Source: Xanthoparmelia taractica (lineage: Eukaryota; Ascomycota; Lecanoromycetes; Lecanorales; Parmeliaceae). Taken from it: a stretch of DNA of 44,016 bases. The stretch covers positions 1 to 44,016 of the forward strand of contig JANQBS010000295.1 in the NCBI GenBank assembly GCA_033085395.1, written 5' to 3'. This document shows, piece by piece, positions 35,756 to 44,016 of this stretch. The notes under the pieces are model-generated. The model saw only the letters and a list, made by a program, of their open reading frames with translations. It was not told the DNA's origin and made no database searches. Each line of letters starts with the position of its first letter. Within the stretch, counting starts at the first letter, position 1. Both the position numbers and the translations under genes were made by a program.

Positions 35756-36031
35756 TACGGGTCGAAAAGGTGTGGTATCTATTAAACATAGTCGTTTTCA
35801 ACTTTTTTTCAACTTTTTTTAAAAAATTATATCTTTTTAATCTATTTATAGAATTTTATAATTACATAAGCGTTCGCTTAAGCTTTTTACGTATTTTTAG
35901 AATATCAAAAAATATTACGTAGTATATTTATTAAAAACCCAATGGAAGTATGGGATATCCTATACCTTTCGATATGATATTCGAAAAACTGGTCCCATAC
36001 TATCAAATATACCACACCTTTCCGACCCGTA
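35756..36031 (+). mobile_element. 276-bp TIR element (copy 3), inserted in Gypsy G
   Basis: The ends are tacgggtcgaaaaggtgtgg and the complementary ccacacctttccgacccgta. The 8-bp duplication agtaatgt is at 35748-35755 and 36032-36039. Gypsy F has the unoccupied target aataatat at 19216-19223. It holds two copies of caacttttttt, a small hairpin aagcg-tt-cgctt and no coding frame. It is a non-autonomous (MITE-like) DNA element. Confidence 0.92.
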
Positions 36032-38523
36032 AGTAATGTAGTAGCTTATTTGACGATAGAATAATTCTTTTTATTAGGCACGAAAGTCACTCTTTTTATA
36101 AACTAATCTATCACAGAAAGAATAGTATCGAACTTCTTTTTTACTAATTTTGAGAGTGTTAAAATAAAATCTAAAGTAAGTGTATAAAATAATACTAGCG
36201 AAGACTCGATTAGCTATAGAGAGTTATAAGAACAATATCGACCTATTTGAAGAATAAGGCATTAAGGGTAGAATTTAATATACTATCGAAGATATTTAAT
36301 TAATTTATAAATATATTAGATATTCGAAATCTTCTTATAAGACTTCTTAAATCTTAAATAATTATCTTTATAAATTATTTTAAGAACAATTTTAATTATA
36401 ATTTAAGATATATAAAGACGCTACACGCCGATAAGCTTACTCACATAAAAGAAAAGATTTTAATATTTCTATATAGTATCTATATGTCTGCCACGAACGA
36501 AAGAAAGATCGATAATATCCTCGTTAATATTCTTATTCTTAGTTATTAAAGTAGAGATTTTAATATAAAATAAGTCTATCTTATAATTATTTTCGAGGTC
36601 TTTAAGAAACGTAGAACTTATCTTTATAAGTGTAGTAATAAAGAGAGTATCTAGCTTATTATACTTATTAGAGAGAGATATTTTATTAATATTTATAAGT
36701 CTTGAAAGTGTATCGAGAACGATATACTCTTTTTTAAACTTATATCGAATATTAAGACGAAATTATCTAAGAAATTAAAAAGCTCTAATAAGTCGAACGT
36801 TTATTCTTATAATAAAATTTATTAAGATAATTAATAATTATCTTATAATGTTTAAGATAATAGAATAATCTATCTAAATAATAGTAATATACTTCGAAGA
36901 GTCTATTAGATATCTTATTTTCTTAAGCACTTAGATAAAGCCTACTACTTCTAGCTCTATTAACTAATAGTTCTTCTTAGCTTAAGTTAGGCCTCGAGAA
37001 AAAATATAATTATTTAAATTGCTATGCGGGGAGATTATTTATTCGAGTTAGAATTAAGTTCTTTATTTTTAATATAAAAAACCTATGCTTTAAAATCGAA
37101 TTCTTTTAAAGTATTTAAATTCATTTAAATTAATTTATTAAGATTATAATAATTAAGTATCGAAGATTAAGATAATATTACTTATAGATTATTAAAACTT
37201 GCTTATTCTAGCTTAATTAATAAAGGTAATTTAAAGCGTAAAGAATAGGCATAACGAGAATTATCTTTCGACGAAGCTTCTTTTAAAAGCCTTATTTTAA
37301 GGCTTTGCAAAGATATTATAAATTATATATAATAATAAATTAAGCTACGAAGATAATCTATTAGATTAAGATAATACTCTAAATCTTTAAGAGTTACGAA
37401 GTAATTTAACTTAATAATTACTTTAAGTTTATTATCTATAATAGTTGTTTTTAAAAAATTATTATATCGATTAAATAGATTAATATTTAAATATTCTAGA
37501 AAGGTTTTTTTAGAGATAATTAAAATATTGTACTTAATTAGAAGTTAAAAAAGTCTTTTTAAGTTATAGACGTGCTTAAAGAAACTTCTCGAATTAACGA
37601 TAATATTATTAATATAGGTCTATGCGAAGTCTTTGAGAGCTCTCAAAATATAATTAATTCTTCTCTATACGTAGGCAATTAAATTTATATATTCTATAAT
37701 TAAAATATTAAATATTTCTTGCTCGCGATAAGTAATTACTATAAGTATATATCGAAAGTTGAGATATATAAGTTATTAATAGAAGAATAATACTATATTT
37801 AGTATTATTAGATAAGTGTAATTAAGTAGCTTCGAGATAATATTAGATTAGAGAGATACGAGATAGACGTCTAATATAATAAGATCGTTTAGGCCTCGAA
37901 TATTAATTATAGCTCTATCTATTCTTTTATTATTAGATAGAGTTTTTTAAATAACGAAGATAAAATAGTTAAACGAAGTTAACTACTTTATATACTTTAA
38001 ACGGCCTTACTGCTAAAGAGCATTAAAGGTTTTATTAATTACTATTTTATCTATTAGTTTAAGAGAATAGATCTTCGCTCTCTTATTATTAGATAGTCTT
38101 AACTATTAGTTATCTCGAAGAGAAAGCTTTATTTATTTATTCTATAATACTTTAATAAAATCTTTATTCTTTTATAAAAACGAAAACTTATTAACTAAGT
38201 TAGTTAATTATTACTTTTCCAACTTATTTTCATAGACTATTATATTATTAGAAAGCTTTAATTTCATTATTTATATAGAGACCTTAGTTAAAATATAATT
38301 AATTAAAGACGAGAAATTATTAGCTAAACTTATCGTTATAATAGCAGCGAAAGTAACTACTTTCTTCACCTAATTCGATAATCTCAAGTGCTTCTCTAAA
38401 GGCATTTCTATATTAATAAAGAAGACGTTTTCGTAGTCGACTTCTCGCAGTATTCTCAAGTGTAGTTTCTTGAGAATTTATATAGTATAATTAGTCTTAT
38501 TTTTGACTATCACACCAATAATG

Positions 38524-38623
38524 TGTTGGAATTTGATAACGACTTGATTGAATTATCTAAGGAGTGGAGTGCTACTTCTAGTACATGCCAAGCATAATAG
38601 GGCTGAGATGCTAATTTCCAACA
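38524..38623. mobile_element. 100-bp TG...CA insert, probable solo LTR
   Basis: It begins tgttggaattt and ends atttccaaca, with 8-bp inverted ends tgttggaa/ttccaaca, flanked by the 5-bp duplication taatg (38519-38523 and 38624-38628). Gypsy F has the unoccupied site gcaatgttgat near 21703. The ends and duplication length are typical of a Copia-type LTR, so it may be a solo LTR or a tiny non-autonomous element. No other copy is seen in the window. It is not visibly RIP-mutated. The open frame 38548-38739 runs across its edge and is not a gene. Confidence 0.75.
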
Positions 38624-39559
38624 TAATGTTGATATCAATCATATATATATATATAATTAGATTGTACTGCTTTGTAGATTCGAAAATAAAGTCTCTATTA
38701 GATAGATTCTTGAGCGTTACAATAGATAGAATTTGCTAAGCTCTCGGTGCAATAATAAGTGTCTTTTATACTCGAATTAATCGTTTTATATACTAATCGA
38801 CGTTATAAGTTATAATTTTAATAATAATATCATAACTACTAATACGAGCCTTATTCTTACTTACATTAAGCATAATTTTCTCCGATCTCATAATATTATT
38901 CTTTATTAATAAATTTATCTTTAAATTATTAATTAAATAAATTTCTCTCATAATATAAGCAAGGGTCTTATTATTATTTCTTTTAAGACCTAGAAAATAT
39001 ATTAAAATAAGTATATATTTATCGATGTTATATATTATAGAATCAAGTTCTTTAACACGTAGATAAGATAATATCTTTTTAATTTCCATATCAGGCAAAA
39101 GAAATAAAAGTTATTACTTATCTATTAATATCACGCTAGTTCCTAAATCAATATATTCTTTCTTATTCTTAGCTACATTTAATATAAATCGTAGTGAAAT
39201 ATAAGCGTAGTTCCAGCCACGAAAGCTAAAACCAGTGCCTAATCTAGCTTTATCCCTGAAATCTAATTGAATAATTTTCATAACAAAAGCATCGATATTC
39301 GTTTATATATTTGCCGGCGATATACTTATCGGCGATTTAATAAGTAATGATTTAGAATAATATTCGGCTTATAAATATTTATATAATTTCGACTTAGAAG
39401 AGAAAATCAAATTACAATTCCTATAATACGTTTAAATATCAACAAATTTAGCAAAAGAATTATCATGATATTAATCATTTAGCTCATTAAAATCATGATC
39501 TAACTACTTCTAATAATCGTTAACTTTAGTATCTTATTAAAGCGTATTTTCTTTCGCTT

Positions 39560-41150
39560 AGTTAGGATTTTCTTACTTAGAGATTACTTCTACTTAATAA
39601 GTAGCAGCCTTAGATCTAAAATTCTACTAAATTTATTAATAATTTCCGGTATTATTTTAACTTTCGAATTTTCGATCTGCTTGACCGAATTAATTCGTTT
39701 AAGGTCGATTCGTTAAATCTAATATATTTTATTACTCTTTAGCTTGCACGAAAGGCCTTTAATTCGATAGCCGTGAATCGTAGCGAGAATTTAATTGATA
39801 GCCGTACTGCTAAGAACGATAAATATTTTAATCAAAGGAGTTAGAAGATCGAAATAATTACTGCTAGCGATACGGCTATTTATATTATTACTACTATTCA
39901 AATGGCTGAGAGATAGAATTAAATTAATTCTACTAACCTTGACGAATTAAATTAAAAGCTGGATTTAAAAGGCCTTGCTGAAATGTATTTCCCAGTGCAT
40001 TTCGATAGACATTTCCACGTTGATTCTACTAATTCTGATGCTATTGCTGAGACCTTTGAACGAAAGCCTAATATTAATGCTACCTGATATATAGCTCAAA
40101 TTAAGCTATCTTCTTTATATTAAGCATTTAAATAAAGCTTATAATAATAGTAGCTAAATTTAATGGGTCGATAAAGATTCGTAATTCCGACATAATTCCT
40201 TAATAGGCAAATATCAACTAATTTTAAATATTATTAATATTAGCTAATTTTGCGTGTCTAATAACTACTTGCACATAGCTAGCGAGTTCTCGGCGCGCTC
40301 AAGTATCTATTAATATATACTTCTCTGTAATTAGATTTAAGAGTGTCACGCTTAATAACTCCTTAAATCTTGTAGAGAGAGCTCTACACTATTCTTTTAC
40401 TTCACTATCTTCTACTCGAAGATCTCTTCGCTTTAAGTTTAATAGCTCTGAGATATATTAAGTAAGTGTAGAATCACGAAAACAAGTATTTATATTAATA
40501 CGAACTATAGCTTCTTCTTTTATAGCTATCAAGTTATAAATTCTTTTAACAAATAGAATTATATTACGATAATAAACGTTTTTTCTTATAGTTATAATCT
40601 CACTCTCTTCGTAAGACTTATCTAGAAAAAAATTAAAATAGCTCAATTCTATAATATTTTATTTGCTATTAGAACTCGGTGCTCCTATAACTTCTACTAT
40701 AGTCGATTCGAGTTCTCCTGACTCTCCTGACTCTTCTGGCGGGCCTTATTCTCCCCTAGGTCTAATAGATAAATGCAAGTTATTAATAGCATTTATAACA
40801 ACGAAGTTAATAATATTGTTAATTATATCTTGTAGTTATTGGGCTATGAAATTGATAGCTATCTTTGATATAGTTTAGCTTAATTGCCTACGAGAAGTAC
40901 TTGAATTTTCACTCAAATTAATAGTATCTATAGTAGTAAAATCCTCACGACTTTCTAATAGAGGCGATAATAGAGAAAACGATTTATTTAATAAAGAATC
41001 ACGATTATTATTAATAGAATTATCATTAATATTAGTAGAATTATTAGTAGAATTATCGTTATTAATATTAATAGAATTAGCATTAGAATTACTATTAGTT
41101 GATAATGAATTAGATATATTTTTAGTAGAAAAAGAATTAAAGAGTAGATT
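39560..41150 (-). pseudogene. Gypsy G gag remnant
   Basis: The best-preserved stretch is open at 40458-40646 and reads YFNFFLDKSYEESEI, YYRNIILFVKRIYNL, and AIVRININTCFRDSTL. It matches the fungal Gypsy gag pattern DKSYGEGE...YYRxVxLFVxRI...NTCLRGSAL. An Asn/Ser-rich low-complexity part at about 40990-41110 precedes it on the minus strand. The plus-strand frame at 40663-40878 is its antisense shadow. The protein would assemble the particle. It is interrupted by stops elsewhere. Confidence 0.7.
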
Positions 41151-41632
41151 CCTAAGATGCTGAGTGACTTTCTTAAGACGTCGAATAGATTTACGAAAAG
41201 TAGATTTATTAACAGCTTAGTTAGATAATTAACGATCTTGAATTAAGAAATAAATAGTCGTTCTTAATAAACCAGTAGAATTAGAGATAGCGAATAATTT
41301 AATAGACCTGAGAGTGTTGAACGTGAGATGCTTATAAATCTCCTTGATATTATTAGATATCAAATTAGCGTATTTATAATTAGTGACAATAAACTCCTAG
41401 ATATTAAATGCGAGACTAAGTACTTATCTATCTACTGAAGTAGCTAGCGTTATAAGGCTAATTAAAAAAGAAGTAAAAATGGGAGGCTTTTGATAGACAA
41501 CGAGATCTTGCTAATCTAATAGCTCACTCGTTTGATGAATTCGGTAACGATAAGTGGGATATAATGATGAAGAACTCCTTTTAAATCGATTCGACAGTCA
41601 GTTGATATCGAAATCAAGCGTTGCTACCATAT
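41150..41632 (-). other. 5' leader and primer-binding site of Gypsy G
   Basis: Leader between gag and 5' LTR. At 41612-41629 the minus strand reads tggtagcaacgcttgatt, a TGG-starting primer-binding site three bases from the LTR. It would pair with a tRNA ending gcgttgctacca; I cannot say which tRNA. No gene is seen in the leader. Confidence 0.65.
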
Positions 41633-41804
41633 TGTCATGGAAAATGATCTTGGAATTGATGGTTGTAAAGTTGTTGAATTCTAAGGGCCGCGATGGCGGA
41701 GATCTGCTGGGAAACTAATATAAATTTGGCCTAGCCTCCCCGATCTTCCCGGAATGTTCTTTCCCGGAATGCCTTTGGCATTGGCATACAGGAAAACCGT
41801 GACA
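41633..41804 (-). repeat. 5' LTR of Gypsy G
   Basis: 172 bp, tgtcatgg...accgtgaca, with the same GC-rich core as the other three F/G LTRs. Confidence 0.92.
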
Positions 41805-41809
41805 TCGAT

Positions 41810-43943
41810 TCTATTTAATCTAAAAAGTGTGGTGTAGAGAGAAATATCGTTATAGATATTATATTTTAACGATTATTTATAGAATATCTTTCGTATTCTT
41901 CTTACGAGCTACTTAGATACTTAATATTAGATCGAACTCCTTTATTAATCTCTATATTTTAATAAAATATTCCTCGAATTTCTTATTCGAACTATTTAAG
42001 CTCGTTATTTGAAATAAATATCTCTTCGAGAATATTCTTAGTATCGATCGATTTAATATTTTATCGATCGATTAGTTAAAAGAGCTAGACTATAAAATAG
42101 CTACTAGAGCCCTATTATTTATAAGATTTTTAATTTATTTATATCTAATTTTTTATATTAATAATATAGTTAATATCAATTATTAATTTAAATAAATACC
42201 TTTTTTTATATCTTTTTAAAGATCTTCTATTTAGTCTCTATACTTTTAACTTAGATATCAATAACGATAGCTATTAAGACTCGAAAGATTTTCTATTAAA
42301 AGACTTCGACTTAGATATTAATATCGAGTCGCTAAATCTACTAAGCGACTTGGATATCTTTAATCTTCGCGCTAGATTTAAGTCTTATTTAGCGTATATA
42401 CTAAAAGTATATATAACTATAATCTCTTTAGAGTTATTATTATTCGACTCTTCTAGAGCTACTTTATCGAGCTCTTTCGACTTAGACTCTTTTATATTAT
42501 AAATAATAACGCGTTTACGACGAGCTTCTTAGAGAGCTTTTCGCTTATATTAATTAAAATTCTCTAGATCTCTAAATAATATCTTAAATAAATTAAGAGA
42601 ATTATAAACTTTTTTATTCTTAATAATCTTTAATCTAAAAATCTTAGCTTAATAGTTAATACGAAAATATATATAATTATCTGGAACATACTCGAATATA
42701 TTAATTATTAAGATATTAAGACGTTAACTAAGTTAAACTTTATACTAAACTTAGTTATAGGTAATTTTAAATTAAAAAAATTCGAAGTTTATATCGAGCT
42801 AATTTATTAGCTTTATATACTTATCCTCTTTAATAATACTATTAAAAATATAGCGAACTATATTAAATAATTTTAGTAGATCGACGTTATAATTATCGAT
42901 CTATATAAATCTCTTAAGTTATCTTAAGCGTACTTTATTTAGCTCTACCTAATAGACCTTAGAGACGTCTATAGTATATTTTAAATTTTCTCTATTTAAG
43001 ATTATATATTCTATAGTAACGACGCTTATCTCTTTCGCGAAGTAATATTAATTATAGTAAATAAAGAAAAGCGTATAACTATTTATTAGAGCGAGTCGTA
43101 TGTCGCCATAATAGTTATAAAGACTATTAAGTCGTTAAAGTCTTAAGATATATATATATATTATAAAAAGCTAAGAAGAAAAAGTAATTACTTTATTAAT
43201 AAATACTAGATTTTTTATTCTTATCTTAAATCTAATAATTTGAAATAAATACTAAAACAAATCGCTTTTAAATTAATCGAAAATTCTTTTAAAAAGCGTA
43301 AAATCGATAATAATAACGAAGATATCGTTTATTTAAACCTCGTCTATTTAGTCTTAAGAAAATTAGAATTTATAATTCGAAAAGTTGTAAACTCTTTGTA
43401 GAGTCGCTAAAATAACTATATTTTCTTAAGACTAGAAACGATATTTATCATCGACTATACTTTAAATCTAGAATCGCTATATATTATTAACGATAGATAT
43501 AATTAAAGCGTATCTTAGAATTAGAGCGTCTTTATTAATCTTCGATTCTATCTTAAGATCTTAATTAAATAAATTAATAATTAAATAATTATCTCTAAAG
43601 GCGTCGATACTATTAAACTCTTATATAGCGTTAATAAGCGCCGTAAATTACTATTTGTTATTAGTATACTCTATATTTCTAGACTAGGCGTTAATCTCGA
43701 GATTATATTTACACTTGCTAAGATAGACTATAATATTAAAAAAGTAATATTTATTATTAGTTAAATATATAATTTATTTACTCTAAATCTTTAAGACTCT
43801 TCTATTACTCTTAATATTTATAGCGTATATAATATTTTTATTAAATAATATTAATATACTATAATAAGTTACTTAGACTAATAGAATATTAATAAAGTAT
43901 TATTAATAGTAATAAATATCAATTTCTTACGCGAGATTACGAT
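41810..43943 (+). pseudogene. Copia E coding remnant, part 3 (gag and protease)
   Basis: It continues the same phase (split codon t/tc across G) for about 1.95 kb without a frameshift. Around 42780-43080 the translation NYIK, stop, F, stop, stop, IDVIIIDLYKSLKLS followed later by VNKEKR resembles Copia gag (UBN2 type). A zinc knuckle CX2CX4HX4C is inferred at about 43150-43195 (YIYYKKLRRKSNYF). The protease D-S/T-G region would be IIDYTLNLESLYIINDR at about 43445-43495. VISILYISRLGVNLE at about 43660-43705 matches the Copia VLYVPGLGVNL signature. It is cut at 43943 by a TIR element, and integrase and RT are not in view. Confidence 0.62.
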
Positions 43944-44016
43944 TACGGGTCGGAAAGGTGTGGTATCTGTTGAACATAGTCGTTTTCAACTTTTTTTCAA
44001 CTTTTTTTAAAAAATT
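43944..44016 (+). mobile_element. Left end of TIR element (copy 4, cut by window edge)
   Basis: It starts tacgggtcggaaaggtgtgg and continues through the same tcaactttttttcaac stretch as the 35756 copy, in the same orientation. The rest lies beyond the window. It interrupts the Copia E coding remnant. Confidence 0.88.

Larger units (their letters stand above)
34845..39400 (-). pseudogene. Gypsy G pol remnant (protease, RT, RNase H, integrase, chromodomain)
   Basis: The protease region is open at 38793-39098 and contains IYLINNLKINLLIKNNIM and the downstream SKNKARISSYDIIIKI. The mutated RT box YINN lies at 37602-37616. The integrase SERTN region is at about 35575-35600. The chromodomain is at 34845-34990: EVERILNKRLIRKDRGL, YLIR, LGYEPKYN, YNAKDLTNS. 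The 276-bp TIR element splits integrase just ahead of its second catalytic Asp region. The 100-bp insert lies between protease and RT. RIP stops are frequent but fewer than in F. Confidence 0.8.
34195..41804 (-). mobile_element. Ty3/Gypsy chromodomain element G, complete, inserted in Copia E
   Basis: A minus-strand element of the same family as F, with LTRs at 34195-34365 and 41633-41804, ends tgtca...tgaca, and target duplication tcgat (34190-34194 and 41805-41809). It carries two later insertions: the TIR element at 35756-36031 in the integrase gene and a 100-bp TG...CA insert at 38524-38623. F and G are collinear over their whole length and differ mainly by C-to-T and G-to-A changes falling on either copy. 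This element keeps the clearest primer-binding site. Confidence 0.92.

Noticed and set aside
35756..36031. Reading the TIR element as Tc1/mariner with TA duplication
   Set aside because: The ends are flanked by TA, but the longer 8-bp repeats agtaatgt and c(a/g)cttatt, with single-copy targets in F and D, show the duplication is 8 bp and the TA belongs to the element.
38548..38739. 63-codon plus-strand open frame in Gypsy G
   Set aside because: It crosses the right edge of the 100-bp insertion into element sequence and so cannot be a conserved gene.
41810..43943. Host gene or tyrosine-recombinase captain of a giant transposon
   Set aside because: The frame is continuous with the Copia E LTR and primer site and ends in a Copia protease-region signature, so a retrotransposon gag explains it better.
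1..44016. Mitochondrial DNA or an AT-rich protist genome as the source of the base composition
   Set aside because: Composition is patchy, LTR cores are GC-rich, and the base changes between copies are directional C-to-T and G-to-A at CpA/TpG. This fits RIP in a fungal nuclear genome.

Overview
The window looks like heterochromatic, AT-rich DNA from a filamentous ascomycete (Pezizomycotina). I see no intact host gene, tRNA, rRNA or CRISPR array. Almost all of it is a nested stack of LTR retrotransposons degraded by a process with the signature of repeat-induced point mutation (RIP). CpA is scarce and TpA abundant, the stops in recognisable reading frames are almost all TAA/TAG (former Gln or Trp codons), and related copies differ mainly by C-to-T and G-to-A changes. 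A species cannot be named from the sequence.

Layout from left to right. 1-150: right end of a small terminal-inverted-repeat (TIR) element. 151-1207: unassigned AT-rich DNA. 1208-8164: a complete minus-strand Ty1/Copia element (A) with 121-bp LTRs, carrying a whole 277-bp TIR element at 7085-7361. 8165-12114: a 5'-truncated plus-strand Copia element of the same family (B). 12115-17651: a plus-strand Ty3/Gypsy chromodomain element (I). Its 3' LTR is split by F and resumes at 24846-24898. 17652-24840: a complete minus-strand Gypsy element (F) with TSD gggag. 24899 to about 25880: the 5' end of another Copia of family A (D). From about 25900 to at least 43943: the 5' half of a second Copia family (E), plus strand, split by two complete minus-strand Gypsy elements: H (26485-34010, TSD ctaac) and G (34195-41804, TSD tcgat). 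G carries its own whole TIR element (35756-36031) and a 100-bp solo-LTR-like insertion (38524-38623). 43944-44016: start of a fourth TIR element.

How the parts relate. All four Gypsy elements end their polyprotein with a recognisable chromodomain, which fits their sitting in heterochromatin-like DNA. Both Copia families share a primer-binding site resembling the anticodon region of initiator tRNA-Met, LTRs with CACGTG palindromes, and a long coding region before gag. When H and G are removed, the E reading frame continues in one phase through both insertion points, which confirms the insertion order. The TIR elements are non-coding and make 8-bp duplications; both complete copies have a matching empty site in a sister retroelement within the window.
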